62,093 nt of DNA from Clostridiales bacterium UBA7103 (GCA_002493305.1 DKYJ01000002.1:22504-84596); one strand, 5' to 3'. Shown: positions 22,757 through 31,418, counted from the stretch's first letter. Notes: generated from the sequence alone by a model not told the origin. A program made the numbers and translations.

Positions 22757-24193
22757 ATGGCTAAAGAAAAAAAGGTAGAGCAGATCACCGATATGGAGAA
22801 GGACTTTGCCCAGTGGTTCACCGATATCTGCACAAAGGCGGAGCTGGTGGATTACTCCGGGGTCAAGGGCTGCTTCATCATGCGCCCCTATGGTTACGCC
22901 ATATGGGAAAACATTCAGCATGTGCTGGACGGAATGTTCAAGCGGGACGGGCATGAGAACGTCTCCATGCCTATGCTGATCCCTGAGAGCCTGCTCCAGA
23001 AGGAGAAGGATCATGTGGAGGGCTTTGCGCCTGAGTGCGCCTGGGTCACTGTGGGCGGTAGTGAGGAGCTGCCCGAGAGGCTGTGTATCCGCCCCACCTC
23101 CGAGACGCTGTTTTGCGACCATTGGAGCCACATCGTCCATTCCTGGAGAGATCTGCCCCTTCTGTATAACCAGTGGTGCTCCGTTCTGCGCTGGGAAAAG
23201 ACCACCCGCCCCTTCCTGCGCGGCAGGGAATTTCTCTGGCAGGAGGGGCACACCCTCCACGCCACCGAGGAGGAGGCTCGCAGGGAGACGCTCCAGCAAC
23301 TCGGCGTGTACGCTGACCTGTGCGAAAATTATCTGGCTATGCCTGTCATAAAGGGCAACAAGACCGATAAGGAGAAGTTTGCCGGCGCGGTCAATACCTA
23401 CACTATCGAGTGCATGATGCACGATAAAAAAGCGCTCCAGTCCGGCACGAGCCATTATTTCGGGGACGGGTTTGCAAAGCAGTTTGACATCACCTATACC
23501 GATAAGGACAACAAGCAGCGCTATCCCTTCCAGACATCTTGGGGCCTGAGCACCCGCATAATCGGCGGCATCATCATGACCCACGGAGACAATAACGGCC
23601 TTGTGCTGCCGCCGAAGATCGCGCCCATACAGGCGGTGGTCGTGCCGGTGGCGCAGCATAAGGAGGGCGTTGCCGAGGCGGCGCAGGCTCTGCTTGAGCG
23701 TATAAAGGCCATGGGCGTGCGCGCTAAGATCGACCTGAGCGACAACAGCATGGGCTGGAAGTGCGCCCAGTATGAGATGAAGGGCGTGCCCCTGCGCATC
23801 GAGCTTGGGCCGAAGGACATCGAAAAGGGCGAGTGCGTAGCCGTGCGCCGGGATAACGGCGAAAAGACGGCGGTGGTGCTCTCCGAGCTTGAGCAGCGTA
23901 TCCCCGAGCTTCTGGACGCCGTACAGAAGGGCCTTTACGATAAGGCCAAAAAGAACATGGACGAGCATATCTACCCCGCTTACTCCGTGGAGGAGGCCAG
24001 GGAGCTTCAGGAGCGCAACGGCGGCTTTATAAAGACCATGTGGTGCGGCGAGCTTGAGTGCGAGCTGAAGATGAAGGATGAGGCCGGGATGTCTTCCCGC
24101 TGCATACCCTTTGAACAGGAAAAGCTGTCCGAGGTCTGCGCCTGCTGCGGCAAACCTGCAAAGCATATGGTCTACTGGGGCGTAGCGTACTAA
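22757..24193 (+). CDS. proS: Prolyl-tRNA synthetase, short (type 3) form
   Basis: Class II synthetase of 478 residues that charges tRNA-Pro. It belongs to the shorter, archaeal/eukaryote-like form found in many Clostridia: there is no editing insertion. Motifs include GCFIMRPYGYAIWENIQ (motif 1 region), the proline-pocket RPTSE near 112, motif 2 around LRWEKTTRPFLRGREFLWQE, and the C-terminal zinc-like cysteines (CGELECELK and CACCGKPA) followed by the terminal YWGVAY. It has its own promoter. A terminator follows at 24202. Confidence 0.97.
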   Translation: MAKEKKVEQITDMEKDFAQWFTDICTKAELVDYSGVKGCFIMRPYGYAIWENIQHVLDGMFKRDGHENVSMPMLIPESLLQKEKDHVEGFAPECAWVTVGGSEELPERLCIRPTSETLFCDHWSHIVHSWRDLPLLYNQWCSVLRWEKTTRPFLRGREFLWQEGHTLHATEEEARRETLQQLGVYADLCENYLAMPVIKGNKTDKEKFAGAVNTYTIECMMHDKKALQSGTSHYFGDGFAKQFDITYTDKDNKQRYPFQTSWGLSTRIIGGIIMTHGDNNGLVLPPKIAPIQAVVVPVAQHKEGVAEAAQALLERIKAMGVRAKIDLSDNSMGWKCAQYEMKGVPLRIELGPKDIEKGECVAVRRDNGEKTAVVLSELEQRIPELLDAVQKGLYDKAKKNMDEHIYPAYSVEEARELQERNGGFIKTMWCGELECELKMKDEAGMSSRCIPFEQEKLSEVCACCGKPAKHMVYWGVAY

Positions 24194-24201
24194 AACAGGA
24201 T

Positions 24202-24235
24202 AAAAAACAGACGGTCACATGACCGTCTGTTTTTT
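24202..24235. terminator. Terminator of proS, copy 1
   Basis: AAAAAACAGACGGTCA pairs with TGACCGTCTGTTTTTT around a CA loop: a perfect 16-bp symmetrical terminator. The same sequence recurs at 24851. Confidence 0.92.
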
Positions 24236-24307
24236 GTTGAAGACAAACTGAGAGTTTTACACCTAATAATATAACGAACATCATTTAGAGACTTATGGTA
24301 CCGGCCT

Positions 24308-24768
24308 CCACTTTTCTTTTGTTTCGCCAAAAAGAAAAGAGGAGAGAAAAGAAAACGCGACTTAGGGGAGAAAAATCTCCCCTAAGAATCCCTCTCAGGA
24401 GGAGGATACAACATGGCCTTTCTTAGGTCGCCCTTAGTCGTTACTGCTGGTTTACCTCGAACGCCCACTCGTACAAGTCGTTACTGCACGACGCGAATCA
24501 TCTTTACAAGGCTCGACTCAGATAATCTACAAAAGACGTATAGTTTAGGTCTTAGTTTCTAAACAAACGCAAGCCGAGCCCTGTAAAGATGTGCGTGGTA
24601 AGCAGCAGCGACTTTTGCCCAATGGCGCAGCGGGGTGGGATACACCTGTAACGACTTGCGGCGACCTGAGAATGACCGTGTGCTGAACCTTGCACCGAGG
24701 GTTCTTAGGGATACTTCCCTAAGCGCCGTTTCTTTCGTTTCCTTTCTTTGGGCGGCAAAGAAAGGTAA
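24308..24768. ncRNA. Large structured element, candidate ncRNA or MITE
   Basis: The sequence is organised as nested helices. Left end: hairpin A (CTTTTCTTTT/AAAAGAAAAG, 24311-24339) and hairpin B (CTTAGGGGAG/CTCCCCTAAG, 24361-24386). Right end: hairpin D (CTTAGGGA/TCCCTAAG, 24704-24723) and hairpin E (CCTTTCTTT/AAAGAAAGG, 24741-24765), so the two ends mirror each other. Inside, 24425-24444 pairs with 24648-24667 (17 of 20 bases) and 24499-24515 with 24575-24591 (16 of 17). A 12-base direct repeat AGTCGTTACTGC occurs at about 24437 and 24476. No coding frame explains this. Confidence 0.5.
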
Positions 24769-24850
24769 AATAGCTTCTCTGCCATTAGTCAGAGACAAGA
24801 GGATGATTGCCATTGTTTACCCTTGTCAATCAATTCTATACTCTGCAAAT

Positions 24851-24887
24851 AAAAAAACAGACGGTCACATGACCGTCTGTTTTTTTT
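24851..24887. terminator. Terminator of the purN-like gene, copy 2
   Basis: Same stem as at 24202 with slightly longer A and T runs. Its T-run overlaps the stop codon of the purN-like gene on the minus strand. Confidence 0.92.
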
Positions 24888-25527
24888 ATTTGCCCGCTTT
24901 GGCGGGTTGTTTTTCTTCTTTTATGACCACGCGGCTGCCGTGTATCTCAAGCCTGCCTGCGCAGTAGAGCGCTACCGCCCGGCTCAGAAGCTTCCACTCG
25001 CACTCCTCCGTGACTCTCTGGGCGAGGCTTGCCGGGTCGTCCCCGGGCAGGACTTCCAAAGCCTTTTGCAGGATAATGTTGCCTACGCCGCCGTTTTCAT
25101 CGGCAAAATACGCCGTCGCGCCGGTTATTTTTACCCCGCGCTCAAGCACGGCCCGGTGGATATCTCCCTGTTCCTCGCTGAAGGCGGGGTACAGAGAGGG
25201 ATAGACCCCAATGATGCGGTTTCTGAATTGATAGGGAATAACGCCAAGCGGCGGATCATATCCGGCGAGGATAACAAGCTCAATATCCATGTCCTTTAGC
25301 TTGTTGGCTACCGCCATGCTGTGAGTGGTAATATTTGGAAAAAGCTCCGGATCCACCACATAGGCAGGGACATTGGCGTTGAGCGCCCGCTGCATCGCAT
25401 AGGCATCTCTCTGGGAGCAGATGACCGCCTCCAGTTCAAAATTCGGTATCTCATTAAAATACATGGAGTCCAGAATAGCCTGGAGCCGTGCCCCGTCTCC
25501 GGAGCTGAGAGCTGCCGCTCTCACCAT
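24886..25527 (-). CDS. PurN-like formyltransferase with degenerate active site
   Basis: Protein of 213 residues with the fold and order of glycinamide ribonucleotide formyltransferase: SSGDGARLQAILDSM at 8-22, VICSQRDAYAMQRA, and the core VILAGYDPPLG followed by RNRIIGVYPSLYPAF. In active PurN the core reads N-I-H-P-S-L; here the catalytic Asn and His are Gly and Tyr (GVYPSL), and the catalytic Asp of the D-G-G turn is missing in ADENGGVGNIILQ. It is therefore probably not a normal formyltransferase. It stands alone, away from other purine genes. AGGCAT before the ATG gives a weak ribosome site. Confidence 0.8.
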   Translation of the reverse strand: MVRAAALSSGDGARLQAILDSMYFNEIPNFELEAVICSQRDAYAMQRALNANVPAYVVDPELFPNITTHSMAVANKLKDMDIELVILAGYDPPLGVIPYQFRNRIIGVYPSLYPAFSEEQGDIHRAVLERGVKITGATAYFADENGGVGNIILQKALEVLPGDDPASLAQRVTEECEWKLLSRAVALYCAGRLEIHGSRVVIKEEKQPAKAGK

Positions 25528-25689
25528 ATGCCTCCACCCCCGTCTGCTTTAATAATCTGCTTGTGCAAAACGGGCTTTGAGGATATAATGGGATATATCT
25601 CTCAACCTGCCCGCGAGCGGCACGATCACAAATAACTTGTATATTATACTGTATCCGACTGAATCGGTCAAGATTTGGAGGCAAACATA

Positions 25690-26808
25690 ATGACGGAAAT
25701 TTATCTCATTCGACACGCGCAGGCCGAGGGCAACCTCTACCGCATGATGCAGGGTCACTGGGACGGGGATGTGACGGAGCTTGGCCGCCGCCAGATAGAC
25801 GCGCTGTCCCTGCGCATGAAGGATCAGCCCCTTGACGCGCTCTATTCAAGCGACCTTTACCGCACCCGGCTCACCGCTTCCGCCATCACTCGCTGCCATG
25901 ATATACCGGTGCAGCTGAGCCAAAAGCTGCGGGAGATAAATATGGGCCCCTGGGAGACACGGTTTTTCGCCGACCTTATGCACGAGGATCCCGCGAACAT
26001 GGAGCGCTTCCTTTTCAGCCCCGACACCTGGAAGGTGGAGGGAGCGGAGACTTATGCCGATGTGACGGCCCGGGCGTATCCCTTTCTTGAGAGCCTTGCC
26101 CGCGAGCATGAGGGGCAGCGCGTCGCGGTGGTGAGCCATGGTGTCACTATCCGCTGCCTGCTCGCCAGAGCGCTGGGGCTTGATCTGCGGGACACTGAGG
26201 CGCTGCCCATCTGCCGCAACACGGCGATCTCAAAACTCATCTGGAACGGAGGAAAGTTCATTGCCGAATACATAAATGATTACGCTCATATCCTCCCTCT
26301 GGGCAGCAGCGCCTGGAACAGCACGGAGGATCTGCGGGGCGAGGCAATTGACCCCGCCGAAAACAGGGAGTGGTATGAAAGCTGCTATGCCGACGCCTGG
26401 CGCGCTGCCCATGGCTCCTTGAAGGGCTTCACGCCGGAGCTTTATACCGCTGCCGCTATTGACCACCACCGCCGCTTTAACGGCGCGGTGCTGCGCATCC
26501 TGAGCGGCGAGGAGCCGGTGGGGCTTGTGGATCTGGATACGGGCAGGGGCGAAAACGCGGGCTATGGCTGGATAAGCCTTATATATCTTGTGCCGCAGTA
26601 CAGGAACAAGGGCTACGGTATCCAGCTGCTGGCAAGAGCCATGACCGTCTATATGGGCCTTGGAAGAAAGGCTCTGCGCCTGACTGTGGCAAAGGAGAAC
26701 ACCGCCGCGCTGGCCTTTTATAAAAGCCACGGATTTAAAATTCTGAGCACTCAGGCCGGGGGCCTGCTGCTGATGGAGAAAAAGCTGGGGAGGCAGGAAC
26801 AGCCATGA
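25690..26808 (+). CDS. Histidine phosphatase fused to GNAT acetyltransferase
   Basis: Two-domain protein of 372 residues. Residues 1-200 are a phosphoglycerate-mutase-type histidine phosphatase: IYLIRHAQAEGN at 4-15 (RHA motif with the phospho-accepting His), YSSDLYRTRLTA, and AVVSHGVTIRCLL near 148-160 with the second His. Residues about 240-372 are a GNAT domain with LVPQYRNKGYGIQLLARAM and ALAFYKSHGFK. The start at 25690 follows GGAGG by eight bases. Its last bases overlap the next gene (ATGA), starting a four-gene unit. The substrate is unknown. Confidence 0.88.
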   Translation: MTEIYLIRHAQAEGNLYRMMQGHWDGDVTELGRRQIDALSLRMKDQPLDALYSSDLYRTRLTASAITRCHDIPVQLSQKLREINMGPWETRFFADLMHEDPANMERFLFSPDTWKVEGAETYADVTARAYPFLESLAREHEGQRVAVVSHGVTIRCLLARALGLDLRDTEALPICRNTAISKLIWNGGKFIAEYINDYAHILPLGSSAWNSTEDLRGEAIDPAENREWYESCYADAWRAAHGSLKGFTPELYTAAAIDHHRRFNGAVLRILSGEEPVGLVDLDTGRGENAGYGWISLIYLVPQYRNKGYGIQLLARAMTVYMGLGRKALRLTVAKENTAALAFYKSHGFKILSTQAGGLLLMEKKLGRQEQP

Positions 26809-27905
26809 ATGACAGACCCGCAAGGATCCTCAACTGGCGGATCCCCAAAGGACGGAGAATACTGGTGGTGTCAGATATCCACGGAAATCTCCCCTACTTC
26901 AAGGGCCTGTTGGAGAAGCTTGACTTTTCAGATAATGACGAGCTTATAATAGACGGGGACTTTCTGGAAAAGGGTGGGGAGAGCCTGAACACCCTGCAAT
27001 ATATCATGCAGCTGAGCCGCTGCGGAAACGTCCACACCATCTGCGGCAACTGCGACGGCTGGGCCGGGATATTCCGCCCCGACAGGCCGCCGGAGATGGA
27101 TGAACACACCTTTGACTATGTGCTCGACCGCAAAAGCGGGCTTTTGTGGGACATGATGAATTCCTCAGGTATAGACCCCTTTGAGCTTGAGTGCCTGAGC
27201 GATATCAAGACCCTGCTATGGCAGCGCTTCCGGCCGGAGTGGGAATTTCTCGACGCTCTGCCCCATGCCATCGAGACAGAGAGATTTATCTTTGCCCACG
27301 CCGGCATGAGCGACGATAAGCCCCTGAACCGGCATCAGCCCCACGAGCTTTATAAGGTGGATTTTTTCCTCAAGCTGGGGCGGCGATTTGAAAAATGGGT
27401 CGTCGTCGGCCATGAGCCTGTGGTGCTCTATGGTGAGGATAAGGTCTGCGCAAACCCCATCATTGACAGGGACAGCCGGATAATCAGCATTGACGGGGGC
27501 TGCGTCCTGAAGGACGACGGGCAGCTCAACGCCCTTATAATACCTGACGCGGACAGCGAGGACTTTTCCTTCGCCGCCTATGACCCCTTCCCTACGGCTA
27601 TCGCGCTTGACGACCAGGAAGCGAGCGAGAGCTCATATTATATCCGCTGGGGCGACAGCAGTGTCCGGGTGCTGGAGCGGGGGGAGGAATTTTCCCGTTG
27701 CCGCCATATCCGCACCGGCTATGAGATGGATATTTTGACAAAATACCTGTTTTCCGGCGGGGAATACTGCGACTGTAACGACTGCACCGATTATCTCCTG
27801 CCCGTGAAGGCCGGGGACGAGCTGCGCATAGTTGAGCGCAGCTCCCGGGGCGTTTTCGCAAAGCTCAATGGCGTCTCCGGCTGGTACGGAGGGAGATTAA
27901 AATGA
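26805..27905 (+). CDS. PPP-like metallophosphoesterase with C-terminal SH3-like part
   Basis: Protein of 366 residues. The metal site is complete: VVSDIHGN near 21-28, IDGDFLEKGGES near 48 (GDXXXRG-like), GNCDGW (GNHE-like) near 84, then FAHAGM and VVGHEPV. This order fits PPP-type phosphatases and diadenosine-tetraphosphatase-like enzymes. The C-terminal 90 residues contain short strands with a CDCNDC cluster and end in an SH3-like KLNGVSGWYGG. It overlaps both neighbours by four bases, so it is co-translated with the histidine phosphatase-GNAT and DUF1294 genes. The substrate is unknown. Confidence 0.85.
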   Translation: MNDRPARILNWRIPKGRRILVVSDIHGNLPYFKGLLEKLDFSDNDELIIDGDFLEKGGESLNTLQYIMQLSRCGNVHTICGNCDGWAGIFRPDRPPEMDEHTFDYVLDRKSGLLWDMMNSSGIDPFELECLSDIKTLLWQRFRPEWEFLDALPHAIETERFIFAHAGMSDDKPLNRHQPHELYKVDFFLKLGRRFEKWVVVGHEPVVLYGEDKVCANPIIDRDSRIISIDGGCVLKDDGQLNALIIPDADSEDFSFAAYDPFPTAIALDDQEASESSYYIRWGDSSVRVLERGEEFSRCRHIRTGYEMDILTKYLFSGGEYCDCNDCTDYLLPVKAGDELRIVERSSRGVFAKLNGVSGWYGGRLK

Positions 27906-28198
27906 ATCCTTTTTCTCTTGAGGGTGTCGTCACGATATGGTTCGCGGCGGCGAGCATCGCCCTGTTTATCATAATGGGCGTTGATAAATACTGCGCTAAG
28001 ATCGGGGCGCGGCGTGTGCCGGAGGCGCGGCTTTTCAAAATCGCGCTTTTCGGCGGCGCTCCGGGCGGCTGGCTCGGGATGCAGGTATTCCGGCATAAAA
28101 CCCGCCACAGGAAATTCGCACTGGGCTTTCCGGCGCTCGCTGTTGTGCAGCTGGCCATACTGTGGTATCTGTGGAACTATTCCGTTGAACTATTATAA
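27902..28198 (+). CDS. DUF1294 family small membrane protein
   Basis: Membrane protein of 98 residues with two or three helices and the family signature PEARLFKIALFGGAPGGWLG followed by FRHKTRHRKF. The function of DUF1294 proteins is not known. It is the third gene of the unit, overlapping the phosphoesterase by four bases and lying 12 bases before the large fusion protein, so it may tether the unit's activity to the membrane. Confidence 0.88.
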   Translation: MNPFSLEGVVTIWFAAASIALFIIMGVDKYCAKIGARRVPEARLFKIALFGGAPGGWLGMQVFRHKTRHRKFALGFPALAVVQLAILWYLWNYSVELL

Positions 28199-28210
28199 AG
28201 GGGGCAAATC

Positions 28211-30784
28211 ATGGACAGACAGGATTACATCAGCACCGGCATTGAGGGGCTGGATAAGACCATTGACTCCCTGCGCATGGGGGACACCGTCACATGGCAG
28301 ATAGAAAACATCAGTGACTACGCCTTTGTAGTGACTCAGTTTGTGACCTCCGTGGCGCTGACGGGCAAACGCATTATCTATTTCCGTTTTGCCGACCATG
28401 ACGAGATACTGGATACTGCGGCTCTTTCGCGGCGCGGCGCCAATGTGAAGAAATACGAGCTTGACCCTTCGGTGGGCTTTGAGACCTTCTCCGTGCAGGT
28501 GCATCACATTCTCAATAATGAGGAGCCGAACGCCTTCTGCGTGACTGACTGCCTGTCCGACCTGCAGCGGTACTGGTTTTCCGATTTGATGGTGTGCAAC
28601 TTCTTCTGTCTGACCAGTGCTTTCGCCATGGAGCGAGGCTGCGTCACCTACACGGCCATCAAGTACGAGCGGCACATCTATGAGACCATATCCCGCATAC
28701 GCCACGCGACGCCCGTCCTGCTCAATATCCGCACGCTGGGCGGCAGCACCTATATCCACCCTGTCAAGGCGGCGGGGCGCAGCACCCCCACCATGTACTT
28801 CCCCCTGAAAATCACCGGAGATAAGAGCTGCATCATCTCTTCCAGCGCCGATACCTACTCGATTTTTGATATCTTCACCCAGACCGGCGAGCGGCGCGAC
28901 TGCTGGGACAGTATGTTTGACTCCGTCAAGGTGGGCCATGAAGAGCCCACCGACCCGGACGGCGTGGCGCTCAAGGAGAACATCATGCGCTGCCTGCTGG
29001 GCACCGAGCCTACCCGCCTCGCCCTCTGCGGGAAGCATTTTTCAGTCCATGACCTTATGGAGATAAAACGCCGTGAGATTGGCACCGGCTGCATCGGCGG
29101 CAAGGCCGTGGGTATGCTCCTGGCAAGAAACATCATTCGGGACGCAGACCCCGAGTTTTTCAAGACCCGCATCGAGCCGCACGACTCATATTTTATCGGC
29201 GCGGATGTGTTCTACACCTATGCCGTCCAGTGCAACACCTGGGAGGTGCGCACAAAGATGGTCGAGCCGGAGGATTATATCCGCCTTGCGCCGGAGTTCA
29301 GACGGCGGCTTTTAGAGGGCAGCTTCAGCCCGGCGATAAAGGAACAGTTCATGTCCATGCTGGAATATTTCGGCCAGTCGCCTATCATCGTGCGCTCAAG
29401 CTCACTTTTGGAGGACGGCTTCGGCAACGCCTTTGTGGGCAAGTATGAGAGCGTTTTCTGTCCCAATCAGGGCACACCGGAGGAGCGGTATCAGGTTTTT
29501 GAGCAGGCGGTCAAAACCGTCTATGCCAGCACCGTCAACCCAGAGGCCATAAAATACCGCGCCGACAGGAACCTTCTCAACCGCGACGAGCAGATGGCTC
29601 TGCTCGTCATGCGCGTGTGCGGCGACTGCCATGGGGACTATTATTATCCGCACATCGCAGGTGTGGGGCACTCTGTGAACCTGTATGTCAACAGCACAGT
29701 CAGATCCATGGACAACAAGGGCATGCTCCGGCTGGTGTTCGGCATGGGCACACGCGCCGTTGACCGCGAGGCCGACGACTATGCCCGCTTCATAAGCCTT
29801 GACGCGCCTCTCGCTCCGCCCATGGTGGAATACGGGGACGAGGCGCGCTTCTCCCAGCACTATGTGGACGCTATAAATCTCAAAACCAACCAATTTGAGA
29901 GCTTTCGCCTTGAGGACGTGGATAAAAAAAGCCTCCGCACCCCGGCAAAGCTCTTTATGGAGCCGGATATGGCCGCTGCCGCCCGGTACAGAGAGATGGG
30001 CATTTATGACGAGCCGATACCGGACATCATGAACTTCAACGGCCTGCTGCGCCGGACGAATTTCACAAAGGATATGACCCATGTCATGGAGCTGGTGGAA
30101 AAGACCTACGACTACCCGGTGGACGTGGAATACGCCTGCAACTTCACCGAGGACGGGGATTATAAGATAAATCTGCTCCAGTGCCGCCCGCTCCAGACCC
30201 ACGGTCTGGGTCAGGCGGGGGTAATGCCCAAGGTGCGGGATTTCTTCTTCCGTATAAAGGGCAATTTCATGGGCGGCAACTCCTGCGTCCCTGTGCGCTA
30301 CGGGGTGTTTGTTGATGTTGAGCCGTACCTTGCTCTGCCGGAGAACAGGAAATACTCCGTAGCCCGCCGTGTGGGTGAGCTGAATCTCAAGCTCAAGGGC
30401 AGGGACGCGGTGCTCATCGGCCCCGGCAGATGGGGCACCACCACGCCGAGCCTGGGCGTACCGGTGAGCTTCGCGGAGATAAACAAGTTCACCTGTATGT
30501 GCGAGCTGGCGTACAGCTCACACGGGCTGCGGCCGGAGCTGAGCTACGGAAGCCATTTCTTCCAAGATCTTGTGGAATCAGGTATTTTCTACGCGGCCGT
30601 ATATCAGGGTGAGGAGGGCGTGCAGTTTAATCAGGCGCTCTTTGACAGCTATCCCGACGTATATACGGAGCTTACAGGGGACGAGAATCTGAAGGATGTC
30701 ATAAAAGTCTATGATTTCGGCGAAAACGGCGCGATTTTGTTCTCCGAAATTTCAAAGCAGGATTGTTTCCTGGGCGCGCTTTAA
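28211..30784 (+). CDS. Degenerate KaiC/RecA-like domain fused to PEP/pyruvate-binding (PPDK_N) domain
   Basis: Protein of 857 residues. The first 200 look like a KaiC/RadA-type ATPase (STGIEGLDKTIDSLRMGDTV), but where a Walker A P-loop should follow, the sequence is QIENISDYAF, with no G-K-T. Residues about 290-670 match the ATP-grasp domain of PEP synthase and PPDK: GCIGGKAVGM, SPIIVRSSSLLEDGFGNAF, and YKINLLQCRPLQT. The phosphohistidine swivel and PEP barrel of those enzymes are absent; instead a C-terminal domain of about 180 residues carries LIGPGRWGTTTPSLGVPV and SYGSHFFQDLVE. AAGGGGGC precedes the ATG. The function is unknown. Confidence 0.85.
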   Translation: MDRQDYISTGIEGLDKTIDSLRMGDTVTWQIENISDYAFVVTQFVTSVALTGKRIIYFRFADHDEILDTAALSRRGANVKKYELDPSVGFETFSVQVHHILNNEEPNAFCVTDCLSDLQRYWFSDLMVCNFFCLTSAFAMERGCVTYTAIKYERHIYETISRIRHATPVLLNIRTLGGSTYIHPVKAAGRSTPTMYFPLKITGDKSCIISSSADTYSIFDIFTQTGERRDCWDSMFDSVKVGHEEPTDPDGVALKENIMRCLLGTEPTRLALCGKHFSVHDLMEIKRREIGTGCIGGKAVGMLLARNIIRDADPEFFKTRIEPHDSYFIGADVFYTYAVQCNTWEVRTKMVEPEDYIRLAPEFRRRLLEGSFSPAIKEQFMSMLEYFGQSPIIVRSSSLLEDGFGNAFVGKYESVFCPNQGTPEERYQVFEQAVKTVYASTVNPEAIKYRADRNLLNRDEQMALLVMRVCGDCHGDYYYPHIAGVGHSVNLYVNSTVRSMDNKGMLRLVFGMGTRAVDREADDYARFISLDAPLAPPMVEYGDEARFSQHYVDAINLKTNQFESFRLEDVDKKSLRTPAKLFMEPDMAAAARYREMGIYDEPIPDIMNFNGLLRRTNFTKDMTHVMELVEKTYDYPVDVEYACNFTEDGDYKINLLQCRPLQTHGLGQAGVMPKVRDFFFRIKGNFMGGNSCVPVRYGVFVDVEPYLALPENRKYSVARRVGELNLKLKGRDAVLIGPGRWGTTTPSLGVPVSFAEINKFTCMCELAYSSHGLRPELSYGSHFFQDLVESGIFYAAVYQGEEGVQFNQALFDSYPDVYTELTGDENLKDVIKVYDFGENGAILFSEISKQDCFLGAL

Positions 30785-30788
30785 TGCT

Positions 30789-31343
30789 ATGGATAAGAAA
30801 ACAGGTCAAAGGATAAGCACCCGGCAGATGACCGCCTGTGCGCTTATGGCGGTGGCCATGTGCGTGTGCTCGTGGATCTCAGTGCCCACGCCGGTGCCCT
30901 TTACCATGCAGACCTTTGCAGTCTTTACCGCCCTGCTGCTTCTGGGCGGCAGGTTGGGGCTCATCTCGGTTGCGGTGTATGTGCTGCTGGGTGCGGTAGG
31001 GCTGCCGGTGTTTTCGGGTTTTACCGGCGGGATAGGCAGGCTTATCGGCCCTACCGGGGGATACATTCTTGGCTTTTTTATCATGGCGCTGGTCTACTGG
31101 CCGCTTGAGCGCCGCTGCGAGGGCAGCAGACTGAAAAAGGCCTTGAGCCTTGTGCCGGGGCTTGCGCTGTGCTACGCTTTCGGAACGATATGGTATGTGC
31201 AGGTTTACGCTCGAAGCGGCGGCGCGATATCCTTTGGAGGAGCGCTGATGGCCTGCGTCGTGCCCTTCATTATCCCGGACGCCATAAAGCTGGCGCTGGC
31301 TGTGTGGGTCGAGGGAACACTGAAAAAATATGTAAGTTATTGA
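30789..31343 (+). CDS. bioY: Biotin transporter BioY
   Basis: Membrane protein of 184 residues, the substrate-binding S component of an energy-coupling-factor vitamin transporter. Signatures are ISVPTPVPFTMQTFAVFTA, GAVGLPVFSGFTGGIGRLIG and PTGGYILGF, which line the biotin site. No bio synthesis gene or ECF ATPase is in the window, so it probably uses a shared ECF module. The start at 30789 lies 4 bases after the previous stop with little ribosome-binding sequence, which suggests coupled translation with the large fusion gene. Confidence 0.95.
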   Translation: MDKKTGQRISTRQMTACALMAVAMCVCSWISVPTPVPFTMQTFAVFTALLLLGGRLGLISVAVYVLLGAVGLPVFSGFTGGIGRLIGPTGGYILGFFIMALVYWPLERRCEGSRLKKALSLVPGLALCYAFGTIWYVQVYARSGGAISFGGALMACVVPFIIPDAIKLALAVWVEGTLKKYVSY

Positions 31344-31369
31344 CTGGTAAACCGGCTTTATGCTATACT
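31340..31369 (+). promoter_or_regulatory. Promoter of the YeiH-type gene
   Basis: TTGACT at 31340-31345 and TATACT at 31364-31369, 18-base spacer, overlapping the end of bioY. It gives the exporter gene its own start of transcription. Confidence 0.7.
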
Positions 31370-31418
31370 CCGGAACGGAAAATGAACATAAATATAAAGT
31401 ATAAAGGAAGTTTCACTT

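Larger units (their letters stand above)
24194..24885. other. Long gene-free stretch holding a structured element
   Basis: No credible protein gene lies in these 690 bases; the open frames at 24559-24813 (minus) and 24635-24967 (plus) run through hairpins and have no family. The stretch begins and ends with copies of one terminator and contains a base-paired element at about 24308-24768. Confidence 0.75.

Noticed and set aside
22715..24166. 483-codon frame antisense to proS
   Set aside because: Covers proS almost exactly on the other strand; composition is typical of a shadow frame, and proS itself is certain.
24559..24967. Two short frames within the structured element
   Set aside because: They cross strong hairpins, lack ribosome sites and have no protein-like composition.
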